Source of the DNA: Typhlomys cinereus
Taxonomy: Eukaryota; Chordata; Mammalia; Rodentia; Platacanthomyidae
DNA length: 64,000 nucleotides
Assembly (NCBI GenBank): GCA_023101885.1
Contig: JALPQD010000294.1
Location: forward strand, 1,663,501-1,727,500
Reading direction: 5' to 3'
The notes below the pieces were generated by a model. It was given only the letters and a program-made list of their open reading frames with translations, had not been told where the DNA came from and did no database searches. Of this stretch, positions 39,961 through 51,899 are shown one piece after another. Position 1 is the stretch's first letter. Every line of letters begins with the position of its first letter. The position numbers and the translations under genes are program-made.

Positions 39961-40784
39961 ATGTGCCTTGTGACATATGTTTAGTGTAAGTGCTATATTA
40001 ATTTTAAAGTAGAGAAATGATTCTTTCCCCAGTCAAAAGTTTATCCAGGATTTGTTAAAGTGAATGTCTTTTTCCCTTTGATTTGTAACAGAGGTTTTGT
40101 TACCTGCTGGCCTTTCTTGCCTACTAGAACATAATTGTTCAACCAAGTGTTTAAGAAATAGGATGGTGACAATCAGCAAAGAAATTTCTAGAAAGTCTGC
40201 CTTCAAGGTTATAAGACTAAAGATGAAGGTGCCTATGAAAGATGCTTATGGTCGTTTTCATCAAATTGTTCAAGACACCAATGGGCTCTGGCTTCTTGGA
40301 AACTCTTCGCCTAGAGAACATTAACTCCACAGAGTTGGAGAATACCCTAGAAGGAATGGCAAGTCCTCAGCTGTAAAACCAGTCAAATTAACTGGCAAAG
40401 ATCAATTATTTTTGCTGACAAAGGCATATTAAGTTCAGAGACTTTTGACCACTAAGCATGAGTTGTTAATGGGCTGTCTGTGATGAAGGAGCTGCACTTT
40501 ATTGGCACTTAGAAGTCTTGAAGTCCATAAACACCTTTGCTCTCACTTACACTTTAGATATTGCAAAACGCCGTCTCTCAGGGAGAATGAAACTCAGAGG
40601 AAGGTTCTTTGTAGAGGGCAAAGAAAATGAGATCCTTGTGGTTTCCTCCTCCCAGCCTGCATTCCTTGAGCTGTCCACTCCATCTGCCTCTCTGATCCTC
40701 TCTCTTGAGCTCTGTGCTCTGGACAGTCTGTCCTTTGGGCTAGACAAACGCTGGCCCCATGTACTGCTTAGGCGTTCCCTGTGA

Positions 40785-40908
40785 GCTTGCTAGAAATGCA
40801 GGGTCTTGGTTCCTCTCATAGGCCTACAGAATCCAAAGCCACAGCTTAGCAAATCCCCAGGGGATTCATTTGCCCAATAAAGTTTAAGAAATACTGGACT
40901 AATACCTT
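40785..40908 (+). mobile_element. hAT-type (MER5-group-like) fossil
   Basis: 'gagcttgctagaaatgcagg', 'gcctacagaatccaaagcca' and 'aaagtttaagaaatactgga' are typical of a short hAT-derived mammalian repeat. Exact family not assigned. Confidence 0.55.
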
Positions 40909-43249
40909 GCAGCCCTTATCTCAGTTGCTTCTTTCTCCTTTCTTTTCCTCCCACTCTACGCATCCTTAGTGAAAACTCGCTTGTTTTGCTTTGGAAACTG
41001 GAATATTCCTTCTTCAGGGACTCTTGTTTCACAGTCAGACCTTTGTAGAAACCTGTGCTTCATTTTGCAGAAATCTAAAGTGATAAGCAATTAAGTACTT
41101 TTGATGATTTTAAAGATAAGGCTATATAGTTTTAATCGGTCTCAGCAATTGCACGTTAATAAAGAGTGTAAGGTAGCTCACTTATGAGTGCAATGTATGA
41201 TGATACAATCAGCGTAGCTGGCATATTTATCTCCTCTGACATTTATCTCTTACTTGGGGGTAAGAATGTTTAAAATCTTCTATACTTCCTTTATAAAACG
41301 TGCCAATACATGATGATTTTACATATCTCTATCCATAAAGGTAATGTGTTGACTGAATTTTCATTGCTTGGCACACAGTGGACTTTTATAGTTGCTACAT
41401 TCATGAAAATGATGTCTCCTTGCTCCTCCTCTGTTATTGTCCTTCTCTTCAGCAAACCTCCATAGCAGTCTTCCCCTCCTCCAAGAACATTTTCGTCTTT
41501 GCCGATTGTGTGGATTTGTGTTCAATTGCTGCTTCAGCACTTATTACAAATGGGCTTTGAGTGTATGCCTGACTTCCCAGGGGACGTCTTTTTTGAGAAG
41601 TGTTTGCTAACGCCTCAAAGATTCCCACAAGAAGTCATCAAAGGAAGTGGTCCTACCAGTGACAGGGCTACCCATGATGGCAGAGCATTCAAAGCATTCA
41701 ATCCTGTATCCTTAAATTGGATCTTTCCCTGAATCTAAGAGAGTCACGTCTGATCTCCTGACTTCGTGTCTCTAGCTCAGATCACAGCATTCTATAACAG
41801 GAGGCAGAAAGATGCATTGTGGTCACACAATGTCTCAACACTGCAAGCCACACACTCCCAATATGTGACTCTAGGGATTTGGGACCTTCCATGCTGAATC
41901 CTCTCTTGTGGCCTTTGCCTTACTTGTGATAATAAGTACAATTTGGTGCATTTTAGTCACAGGCTGTCATTATATCTTCCCTGTCCATGGGGAGAAATTT
42001 GGCTACATCTAGGCAATAAATTGGGGAATTGAGCAATTATTGAGAGAATTAGATCAATGTGGGCAGTCTCTTTAATTCATGCAGGCCAGAAGGCTCAGAG
42101 GAGCTTTCAAAACTGATTTGAAATATTGGTAAAATTTCTTTAGGGCTCTGGTTTCCATTGTGGATCCACCATCATTCTTAAGATATAAAATCCTTAGTTT
42201 TCAATAGTCAACTGAAAGACAAAAAGAAAGGAGTTGAATAGCATTTGGCCACTAAGCAGGTCCTACAACTCACTTAGAAAAGCAGCTGGCGTGCTTGTTT
42301 ATGGCTGGACCATGATGTTGTGTAGGATGTTGATTTATATAGTGCATTGGCTCTGAGTAGGTTTGACTCTTCCTGTGTGTTAAGAATTCTGCTGGTAGGT
42401 CTATCAGAATGGCATTCTCCTTAGGTGGAATCCATAAATGAGGTATTGAACTCTCAATTCTTGGAAAAATCAATGAAAGGATTTATTTTCAAAACCCAAA
42501 TCAATTAGCTGCCTACCATGGTCATTGATAGTTACTTTGGTAGAGCCTTAATATTGTCTTTGACGAAGAGTACAAAGGTGGGATAATACAATTTGGCTGA
42601 GTCTGGCTTAAGATGGATATTTGGTATTGAGGACTTTATTTAGATTGGGTAAGTTCCATGATCTACTGGGTTAAAATAGGTAGAAGCAGCAAGGTGAGGG
42701 TCTCCCAATATGTAGTTAAGATTTAAGAAGCCCAGCTATTTGTGTTATTAGGTTGTTCTTTCAGCAAGTTCTGGCAACTACGTAGGCTTAGTTTTACTTT
42801 TTTCAATGTACAAAGTTTGAGAATAATTGACCTGTATTTTAAGATCTAACTCAGTCTTGTCTTGTGAATTTTTAAGACATATCCTCATCTATGTCTTATT
42901 TTTATAGTTTAAAACATTACTTATGATTGATATCTTATGTATGTGTGGTTGAAACTTCCTGCTAAGTCATTTTTCTACATAAGAAATCATTACTACCAAC
43001 AAAAATAGTTATGAAAGAGATTTTTTGTATGACATTTTTAACATTTATGTGAAAAAATAATTTGAAAAGAGACGAGAAAATGATTTATTTCAGAGTAATT
43101 ATTGATCATAGTAGCTGGTATTATTACATATGTGCTGTGTATCAAGATCAATTAGCATTTGAGAGTTAATTCTCACAATTACCTTAGAGGTATTAGTTCT
43201 ATATATGTACATATCTGACAGTTTTTTACTTTTATGCAATATATTGTCA

Positions 43250-43460
43250 CAATATTCCCCTCCTTATGCCCATCGAAGAGCCATAAGAGAGCTGCTGCTG
43301 GATCAAGAGCAGACTTGCTCACTCAAGCAGCATGGGGCTAACCAACCTCAAGGCTCACACTCTATGACTGCCTTCCTCCAGTAAGCCTCCATCTCCTAAA
43401 GGTGCCATGACTTTCCCAAACTAAAGATTCAAACCCATGAGCCTGTGGAGGACAACTCAC
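43250..43460 (-). mobile_element. MaLR-like LTR fragment
   Basis: On the minus strand this reads a run of words typical of rodent MaLR LTRs: a 'gctcatgggtttgaat' start, then 'acctttaggagatggagg', then 'actggaggaaggcagtcat'. It resembles the 3006-3326 and 6455-6835 copies. It lies directly after the donor of the SPATA31-like exon. Confidence 0.5.
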
Positions 43461-43485
43461 AAGCGCTAAGTTGAGCGCTTCTTAC

Positions 43486-43671
43486 CTTTCTGACGTTTTT
43501 CTTGACCTTTGCTGGCGGCGAAGATGGATCACCCTGGATGAAGGGGAGTAAAAAGACGAAGAGCCCCACTCCACACACAAATGCAATGACTGTGTCCATT
43601 GACCAAAGGACAGAGCTGGAGCTCAGCCATTGGGCTTTAATGCTTTCAAGAAGAAAGACAAAATTCTCCAT
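43486..43671 (-). pseudogene. Isolated SPATA31-family-like first coding exon (gene fragment), antisense inside BMPER intron
   Basis: Read on the minus strand, an ATG at 43671 opens 62 uninterrupted codons. The product begins MENFVFLLESIKAQWLS. A hydrophobic segment at about residues 28-46 (TVIAFVCGVGLFVFLLPF) is followed by a proline- and lysine-rich juxtamembrane stretch with PSSPPAKVKKN. The last two codons are followed by a perfect donor, aag/gtaaga, at 43485. A MEN-start, one hydrophobic segment ending LLP, then a PP/K-rich stretch and an exon end at about codon 62 are what I remember for exon 1 of the testis-expressed SPATA31/FAM205 family. Genuine genes continue into a very large final exon. 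No such long frame exists on the minus strand to the left within this window, and a MaLR-like repeat starts soon after the donor, so I call it a fragment. An intact gene with distant exons is not excluded. Upstream (43672-43740) is a short tandem repeat. Confidence 0.6.
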
Positions 43672-43675
43672 CTGG

Positions 43676-43739
43676 ACCTCACTGTTCAGCTATCTGAACC
43701 TCAGTGTTCAGCTATCATCTGAACCTCGCTGCTCAGATA
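43676..43739 (-). repeat. Short tandem repeat just upstream of the SPATA31-like ATG
   Basis: The word ttcagctat..ctgaacctc recurs two to three times (43684-43701, 43707-43727, and a degenerate copy to 43739), with a period of about 23-26 bases. It would lie in the 5' leader of the minus-strand exon. Confidence 0.6.
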
Positions 43740-44037
43740 AGTGAGCTCTGGGAACTCTCACTGGGAGCTGGCAGGAGAAAAGAGGCCCACATCACAGAGC
43801 TGGGGGCTTCTCATCACAATGGGCTTCTCAGAATGGGGGATGGGGCACTGGGAAGAAGCTTTCCAGTCCAGCACACCTCACCTCAGTTTCCTAATCCTCC
43901 CTTCAATTCCACTTGCTCCTTCTATGGCACATAGACATTCCTCCACCTTCTGTTCATTCCCTCCACCCAGAACTCAGAAATTGCCTGGTGATCTTGATTT
44001 GAGATCAACCAATTTCATGGCCTTTAACAATCTGAGA

Positions 44038-44332
44038 TGGGGATCAGGAGATGGCTCAGGAGTTAAAGCCTTTGTCTTACAGCAAAAGGACTGAGTTTGG
44101 ACCCCCAGATCTCACACAAAAATGCCATGGTAGTAGCTTGCAATTTCATTCCTGGTAGGCAGAGCCTGGGAAATCCCAGAGCAAAGCAATAAGGAGGTAG
44201 AGTGACCTAAGATGTCCCCAATGTCACTTTTGGGCACATACACTCAAGTAGCCTCTTGTACTCACACACCCATACACAGCCACCTACCCACAAGTGTGCA
44301 CGTGAGTGAAAAATAAAACAATAAAAATCCGA
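44038..44332 (+). mobile_element. B2-like SINE copy, sense orientation
   Basis: It begins ggggatcaggagatggctca and continues 'ggcagagcctgggaaatccc'. It ends in a CA-rich segment and an A-rich tail with several AATAAA. It shows the sense strand of the family seen inverted elsewhere in the window. Confidence 0.7.
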
Positions 44333-44344
44333 AAAAAATATTCT

Positions 44345-44480
44345 CCTCCTTCATTACCTTTCATCTTTGAGGAAGAAACTGATATTCTGAGAAATTCCGT
44401 AACTTGTCTAAAGTCAGAGAGCTCAGAGAATGGGAAGCCAGCATCTCATGTCTACACAGTCATATCTCATGTGTTCCCCA
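44345..44480 (-). mobile_element. MIR SINE, antisense
   Basis: 'catctttgaggaagaaactg', 'aacttgtctaaagtcagaga' and 'gaatgggaagccagcatctc' are the inverted MIR core. Confidence 0.65.
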
Positions 44481-45204
44481 TCTTCCTCCTCCCACCAGCC
44501 TAGACAACTTTGATATATCATCTATGATTGCTCGTAGACATTTGAAGCTGAGAAATGCCATTTGAGTCTGTGGAGTGAACCACGAGCAGACATTTCAAGG
44601 GAGAAATGGTAATGGTATGAACACCCCTTAAAAGAACCCCAGACCTGATGCAAGAAAGATGAGCACAATAAAAAAGTGAGCTACACTTCTTCCAGAGTTC
44701 ACAAGTCTAAGCAAGTTTAAACTCAGACCAGATTTCATCCTTGGGCGTTTGGCCTAGGCGTGTGTCATGATGCCAGAGTAGATGAAGAACGCATATCTGT
44801 TACTCTCACGTCGGGTGGGGAATGGAGACACTGTGATCTCTAACGCTTCTCCTCGCCAGAAAATTATGAATACACAAGGAAAATGCGATCGTTTCTGGGA
44901 CAAAGCCACCCTCCTTGCCTCTGCTTCCAAAGATGGATAGGAACACATGTGTGTTTGGGGAGAGCATCTATGCCTTGCAATGTTTTGTGGACTGTGATTA
45001 CACATTCATTTCCTAAACCCTCTTCCTTGGAGATCATTTAGAGAAGGTGGTTTCACCAGCACAAATGTCTCAGTGACTTTTTGGATGGAAATTTATCCTG
45101 TTGGTAGAAAATGGGTGACTGAAATTTACAATAGATATTCAGAGTTGGTAGAAGAATCAGCTTCATGGGTGGTCTCATCCAATTGTGTCCTTGCAAAGAT
45201 CATT

Positions 45205-45233
45205 CTTTTTCTTTTCTTTTCTTTTCTTTTTTG
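45205..45233 (+). repeat. (CTTTT)n
   Basis: About five CTTTT units in a pyrimidine-only stretch. Confidence 0.8.
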
Positions 45234-46138
45234 CTTCATCACAGGATGAGCCCTTTTTGGCTCCTAAATATTTCAGGAGAGATAGAATTTTACTAAACTC
45301 AGAGGAATTTTCCAGCTCTCAGTCCATTTTCACTTTCATCTTTACATTTATCTTTTGCCTCTGCATGAAGCCATTCATCTAACAATGAGTGAGTATCTGT
45401 TCTACATGCAACTGCCTGTTAGATACTAAGAACCATCAATGAAGGGAAGTTCACCAGTCATCTTCAGAAAGTTTCTAAGTAATAGCTTGAATGCATTTAT
45501 CAAAAATAAAACAATGTCAAAATACGATGAAACATAGTTTGGTCTACATAAAGCTCATGATAATTAGAAAAAGGTGCAGATGTATTGGAAAATTGAAATA
45601 ACTGTACAGCTAAAAGCTAATCACGGTTAGTATAATTTGATGCCTTTCCTCCTATTGTTCCTTTCACACTTGCATATGCTTCCAAAGCTAGATAATATTT
45701 TATTCTACGTGAAGTTTTCATCCTTGTTATCTCAATTTGATCTTATACAGGTTGAACTTCCCTAATCAAAAAAATCTGAAATTTCCAATATCCAAAAGCA
45801 AGGAAAGGAAAAAAGAAAGAAAAGAAGGTATATAGAGAAAGAAGTTGCGTTAAAGTTTCAGTGTGAATGAAACCCTGTTTAGTCATGCTGTTATGGTTTT
45901 GAAGAACACTAAACACATAATGTATCCGTAATGTTCTTAGCACATCTACTACACGATGGATAAGGCCAGCTGCTGAAGTCCTGTGGCTTCTTCTGATCTA
46001 TTCTTTCCATCTTGGTCCAAATATATTAATAAAAAAATAAATCAACCTCACAAAATATGAGTTAACAACAGCAACAATTTAAAAAAAATGAGTCGACATT
46101 GTCAGCTCCCCAAGTAAACGAGTCCAGCAATTTTCTTT

Positions 46139-46197
46139 TTTTTTTAATCTTTTTTTATTATTATTTATTCAATTGTGCATATGTATGTGTGCGTGCG

Positions 46198-46247
<50 letters not shown>

Positions 46248-46460
46248 TGTGTGTGTGTAGAACCACGGACGAATTCGGGAACCACCATGGACGCCTCCAC
46301 CTCCTTCTGCCCGGGGATTCACAGGCTCCGCCCTACCAGGACCAGAAGCGCAGGCCGCCCCCCACTTCCGCCTGGCGTCTATACGTGGGATCTGGGATCC
46401 GAACTCAGGACCTTCCGTCTGCAAGGTGGAGGCTTAACCCCTGAGCCACCTCTCCAGCCC
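46139..46460 (-). mobile_element. Young B2-like tRNA-derived SINE with target-site duplication
   Basis: On the minus strand it begins ggggctggagaggtggctca, the tRNA-like head with A-box-like text. It runs through a CpG-rich body, then (CA)n, then a tail with AATAAA repeats and a poly(A) run. The 14-base word cagcaattttcttt flanks it perfectly at 46125-46138 and 46461-46474. Many CpGs are preserved in the body. All of this points to a recent insertion. The body differs from the mouse B2 consensus I know. I place it with B2-like SINEs whose tails carry polyadenylation signals; the family name is uncertain. Confidence 0.8.
46200..46258 (+). repeat. (GT)n inside the young SINE
   Basis: An almost pure GT run of about 59 bases with one C interruption. 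It forms the 3' segment of the minus-strand SINE. Confidence 0.9.
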
Positions 46461-47649
46461 CAGCAATTTTCTTTCTTAAACTTACTCCTTTCCATCTTTC
46501 TCTCCTCCATCTGGAAATGTGGCCTTCAGCACCCTCAGGCATGCTACAGTTACTGTGAGTTTCTGCAACACTTCTCACTCACCCATAGCTCTTTGCCTCA
46601 GCCTCCCAGCTGTCAAAAAGGATATTGTGACACTCTGGGTATGACTGGAAAAAGAACTTTAAATTTTCCTATTAAGAAAATTAAAGAAATATTTATATTT
46701 TGTCAGCAAAATATCATTAGTTATTAATACTGCAGTCCCAGTTTAGAACATTTCCAGATCTGTTTGTGATATTTTTCTCCTGAAAATTCAGTGTTTTCCA
46801 TTTGATACACTGGTACCCCTGGATGGGCTGCCCTGTGTCCCCCTCTTTGTTGCTGACCTTGGCCTGTCTTCCTCCCTGGCTTGCCCTTATGCTTTCCCTG
46901 ACTTACTGACTGTCCTCTTTGCATTCTCTTCGACTGCTCTGCACGAGAGCCTGGTATTCCTAAAATCCTATAATTTATTTTCAATGCAGTTTTGATCTCT
47001 CCTCAAATAACCATTCCAGAGTTTTGCACACACTAGATATTCAGGAAATATCTTTTGAATGAATTGATTACACATTTTGGCACCTTTTAAATGTCATTCA
47101 AATGTTGAGTTTGGAGGGTGGCAGCCCTTTTGTGGTCCTGTGAATGGCTTCAATTACCATCATTCCCTCTGAGTGGAATTTTAAATGCTACCACTTGTTT
47201 GGTATGGAAGCAGCTGCGTATTTGGATCCCAAGGAGTCATGGTCCTCCCACAAAACCAGGGGATACTGAACCACAAAGGCATAGGGACAGGAGGTGTTTC
47301 CCTTGTACGCATTTGGCATGCTCTTCTGATGCCCGCATCTGAGATTATCAGTAGTGATTCATTCTTTGAAACAAATTTACTTTCTCTAGCTATGTGAAGA
47401 AGAGCTGGCTTGAAATCCCGAGCAAACTCAGCTATTTGCAAAGGACCAGGCCTCATAAGCAGGGGTGAACCTTTTAGTAACGAGCCCCTATGAAATGAAC
47501 AATGGCAGGAGTTGGCTTCAGAATCAACCTAATTCTGAGGACCACGTCTTTTCTCCTCTCTGTTCTATGTGTTGTCCACGCAGAATTATTGATTATTTTG
47601 ATCATGATCACTCTTGTAGTTCAGATGTTGAATTTTAAAACCACATAAG

Positions 47650-47924
47650 GATTTTTTTTGCAAGTATGTCTATGTTATGCCTGTGAGCACCTGTACATGT
47701 GAATAGGGATGTGTATCAAAGGGCACATGAGTATGCGTGTCTGTGGAGGCCTAAGAAATCATCCTGGAATGCTCTTCTATCTGATTGTTTTGTTCTGGGT
47801 ATCCTGGGCTCTGCCTTTCAGGGCTGGAATTACAGGCTTCTGATATGTCCACCCAACATTTTTATATGGGATCTGGAAATCTGAATCAGGTCTTTTTGTT
47901 TGGGCACCATCTCTCCAACCTATG
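47650..47924 (-). mobile_element. B2-like SINE copy, old
   Basis: The plus strand reads 'tctgtggaggcctaagaaat', 'atcctgggctctgcctttca', 'atgggatctggaaatctgaa' and ends 'caccatctctccaacct'. The GT segment has decayed. Confidence 0.6.
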
Positions 47925-48654
47925 TGACGATCTTATTTTTATAAGTATTGATGGAATTGTACAAAAGAAAATGCTGAGATTCATAATGAATACAAAAAAA
48001 GCCATCATTTTCCCATAACCTTGTTTATAGGCAGGTGTAGAGGTACCTGTTTCATTTTTGTTTGATTTACTATAAATTTGTATGTTGTCACACAGTGTTA
48101 GCTTGTTATGAAGGGTTATTCTTTGGTCACCATTTGACTAATAAAACTCAATAATAGAAAAGTTATGTTTAAATTTCAAATAGAATATGAAAAAATACTC
48201 AAAATACACCATTTCACACTGATCCATTCCTTATTTTCTCAGGCTTTTGTTTTGATGTAATAAGCTTTTAGTTCCTTCTGTGCATCACCTTGTATTTTGA
48301 GTTCTCCCACCAATCTGAGTTTAAAAGATAACATACCAGGCATATACCAGGAATAGTTTTTCTTGACGTTGCTCAGAAATGCATTTCTCTTCTGCTTCAA
48401 GTTCAAGAAAAGGAGAAGGAAGAGACCCTGGAGAATTTGGGGCTTGTTATTAGGTTTTCAGCATCCATAATATTCATAAACAACAGATACAGCTGTCTTT
48501 AATGACTCAGCCCACTAACCAAAAGAATAGAGGACTTGCCAGAAAAACATTGGCTCTAAGGGGACTTTGATTTTCCAACACAAAAATTTTCATAGATTGA
48601 AGCAAAGTTTCCTTATAACCAAAGTGGATGTCTACTTTAAGCTTTTTTGTTTTT

Positions 48655-48960
48655 TTGCATGCAGGCGTGTGTATGTGTGTGTGTGTGTGTGTGTGTGTTT
48701 GTGTGAGTGTGTATGTGTGTATGTATAGAAGAAGTCAGTTGAATTTCTTTGCCTGTGGAGGCCCAAGGGTGACATCCAGAGTCATCCTAATTGTTCTGTT
48801 TGCTCTTACTGCTTTGCTCAGGGGTTTCCCAGACTCTACTGCAAGAATTGTAGGTACTGCCTTATCTGCCCATCATTTTGATGTGGGATCTAGAGATGCG
48901 AATTCCAGTTTTCTTGCTTGTGAGATAAAAGATTTAACCCTAAGTCATCTCTATGGCCTC
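48655..48960 (-). mobile_element. B2-like SINE copy with (GT)n
   Basis: A GT-rich run (48667-48726) is followed by 'cctgtggaggcccaagggtg', 'gatgtgggatctagagatgc' and 'taagtcatctctatggcc'. Confidence 0.65.
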
Positions 48961-49127
48961 AACATTTGCCATTCTGCAAAATCTTTTGACTGAACACTAG
49001 GTGTTATGTCATTTGTTCTTGGCAAAGCTTGCCTAAGCTTCTGTTTATCTTTACTGTTTGTGTTCCTTTTAGGGATTTGTGTCCTGTTAAGTGGATTGTG
49101 GTAGATAGAAAAAAAACAAAAAACAAA

Positions 49128-49345
49128 AACACCATGGCCTGGTAGAAATGGAGGCAGTCTGTACTTCTGGCTCTGGAAGGCAGAGTCTGGGAAATCCCAG
49201 AGTGAAATATAAAGGGTATAGAATCAATCCAAGATGATTGTGGAAGATACCCTTGGGCTTCCATATATATAAACAATGCCCTCTGATACACACACACAAA
49301 ACCAAACAAACAAATAAACAAATGAAAAAATAAACAAAAAAACAC
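49128..49345 (+). mobile_element. B2-like SINE copy, sense, head truncated
   Basis: It contains 'ggcagagtctgggaaatccc', 'gattgtggaagatacccttg' and a CA/A-rich tail with several aataaa words. The tRNA-like head is missing or unrecognisable. Confidence 0.6.
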
Positions 49346-49377
49346 AATACATTGAAACAGAGCAAAAGGACAGTTGA

Positions 49378-49522
49378 CTGGGAGTGAGGAGGCCTGGGAG
49401 TCTGCCCCTTTTCTACCATTACATTGCTGTTAATGTGAAATCTTCCATTGATCTTTATGATACTCACTTTCCTCATCAGTAAATGAAGACCAGCTATGAC
49501 CTTCTAGGTTCTAACATTTTAC
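49378..49522 (+). mobile_element. MIR SINE
   Basis: 'actgggagtgaggaggcctg', 'actttcctcatcagtaaatg' and 'ccttctaggttctaacattt' follow the MIR consensus order. Confidence 0.75.
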
Positions 49523-50964
49523 ACTTACCCAAGACATTACCTCAAGAAGTAAGTTAATGGATAGAATACAAATCCCAGCTAGTAGGAGCTATTGTTTTTT
49601 TCCTAGTATAATAATAGACCATCAGTAGATTTTTAAATTTAATTTAAAATTAACTTAAAATTTATACTGAGTGAAATTTGCTCTTTTGGGGACATATATA
49701 TTTGTAAGGTTTGCATATTGTTAAAGAGCCAGTACTTATAGATTTTTATTAAGATATGTGGAAGTCTTTATGAATGTACTTAGAGTGTACCTTAGAAAGC
49801 AAAACAAATGAAAGAAGTTTCTTTGATTCTTAAATCACGATTTTCCTGAACTTTATTAAGACCTTTTGGCTACCTCCAATGTATCTAGGATGAGGAGTGA
49901 GACTTTTTCATTACTTCACTCATGAAGTGAATTTGTGGGGTCAGTTTATGAAACAGCAATTAGAGGCAGAGATTTTGCTCCCTACGGCAAGGTTTAGATC
50001 ATCAAATAGGATGGTAACAAGGGCCAGGGTGAGACCCCACTGGGGTGAGGCCACCAGGTGTGGGGACCCATCACAGCTGAATGGGAGAGCACAGTGGGGC
50101 TTTGTTTATTACACATCTTACCAGAGCTCAGAGATGGAAGAGCACTCCAGTAACCAGACACATCTCGGGTTTATGTAAAACCAGGTTCCGTGACATTGAT
50201 GGCTTTTGGAAGCGTTTTGAGGTTCTCTAAGTAGAGGGAGTCCCCTGGCTTTTGCTATGGCACTGGCTCCATGAAGCCTGTGCAGATGTTAAGGTGAAGC
50301 CTTTCTGCATCAGTCTTTGGTATGTGTCCATCGCAGATGTCCGCCAAATGCTAGTGCAGGAGGTAGCTGAGTGCTCCCTGGAAAGTGATAGCCATGGATG
50401 GAACCTTGACAGAGTGAGGGACCAACTCACGGAGTTCTAGAGACCAACTCATGGATTTCTAAGTTCTATCTGTTCTCCTGGGATCTGCATCCTAGAGACC
50501 AGTGTGCCCCACACAGAGACAGATATAGTCCTGGAATTCAGATGGAGCGTTAGCCCAGCTAATGTGACTCCAAGTCTTACCTCCTTTCTTTGTAAGGTGG
50601 GGGAAACCACACAGAGGACCCTCAATGCTATGTCATGCAGAAGGATCTTTTAAATACCACTAAAAAGGTAAAAAGGTAACGTTCAAGCAAAGCTTCAAGA
50701 AGGCAAACACAGGAAGGTTGAGAACCCTTTGCTTGCTTCCACTGTGCAAAAGAAACAGTGTAGTTCACTGAAACTTTAGAGCTTTAGAAGTCAAACCACT
50801 CCTCTCTACTTTCTTCTTTTCCTTTTCAATCTAAGAAATTCTAGACAGGAGAGTTTCATTGCAGTAGAGATTGTGTCCAGTGACCAGCATTGAGTAGATG
50901 CCTTTTCTTTCCTGAATGTCAACATGATTTTTGTCTTTTTGTTGTTTGATTGTTGTTTTAAGAC

Positions 50965-51052
50965 TCTCTGTAGCTCAGATTGTACTTGAACTTGTAACAG
51001 TCCTGCTTTAGCTTCCTGAGGGCTGAGAACCTTCCCGTCCGGCTAGGGCCCG
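50965..51052 (-). mobile_element. B1-like SINE, diverged
   Basis: The plus strand reads 'ctctgtagctcagattgtac', 'ttgaacttgtaacagtcctg' and 'gtccggctagggcccggcta'. Confidence 0.5.
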
Positions 51053-51349
51053 GCTAACCTTTTAAAGGTTAGCTGTGATTCCCTCTTTTAGCACACTTAA
51101 GTCTGTGACTTAAGTTGTCTGACACTCCACCTACCAAATGACAGCCTGCAGTCTATGTTGAGCATCTTTCAGGAGAAGCTGCAAGAAGAAGCCAGTTCTT
51201 TATGGCAGTCCACTGCCTTTTTGTTTGTATTCAGAAGGAGATAGCATTTTGCATCCTTGGGCTGTCTTTTTCTTTACATAAGGAATTATGATACTTTATC
51301 TAGTGCCTCTTTCTGGGAACATCTAACACCATTTTAATTGTGCATCTTC

Positions 51350-51640
51350 TGCACTGTCTAATAGAAATATATCAAGTGCTACCTACTTATTTTTAAGTTT
51401 TCTGGTAGGCACATTTAAAGAACTAAAAATAGGATAGAGTGGTTTCTAATAATATACTATATTTGCACAGTATTCTAAAATACAATTTCAATGTGGAGGC
51501 ATGATAAAAATGTGAATGGAATTTACATTTTCATGATGGGTCTTTTAATTCTGGTGAGCATTTATTGCACACTTCTTACTTTGGACTAGCCACATTTCAG
51601 ATGCTGACTTGTGCTAGAGGTTAGCACATCGCATAGCACA
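51350..51640 (+). mobile_element. Ancient mammalian repeat, probably DNA-transposon fossil
   Basis: 'actgtctaatagaaatatat', 'ttttctggtaggcacattta' and 'ggactagccacatttcagat' fall in the order of a known ancient repeat that begins 'ctgtccaatagaaatat'. I cannot name it with confidence. Confidence 0.4.
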
Positions 51641-51899
51641 GGCATATCCAGTCTTGAAAGACCTAACAAGGAGTCTCTTCTGGGAATACCATCACATGCT
51701 ATATAGATATTCACTACTTGGCTGACAGTACAAAGATGTAAAGATGAAAGAGAAATGAATATCTAATCACCAGCTCAATGACTTATCAATGTTAACCCCT
51801 CCAACTTTGTGTTCAGTCTTTCAGTGGGACCGCTTCTTCAGGGTTAATACCAAAGTCTTTCCTCCCCGATTTTACCTTCCAGACTTTTCTAGTATGTTG

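Noticed and set aside
46173..46727. 184-codon open frame
   Set aside because: It runs through the GT array and the CpG-rich body of a SINE on its antisense strand.
50600..50639. Candidate for the next BMPER exon (gtggggg... after aag)
   Set aside because: Translation lacks the expected cysteine pattern and no donor in a suitable position follows.
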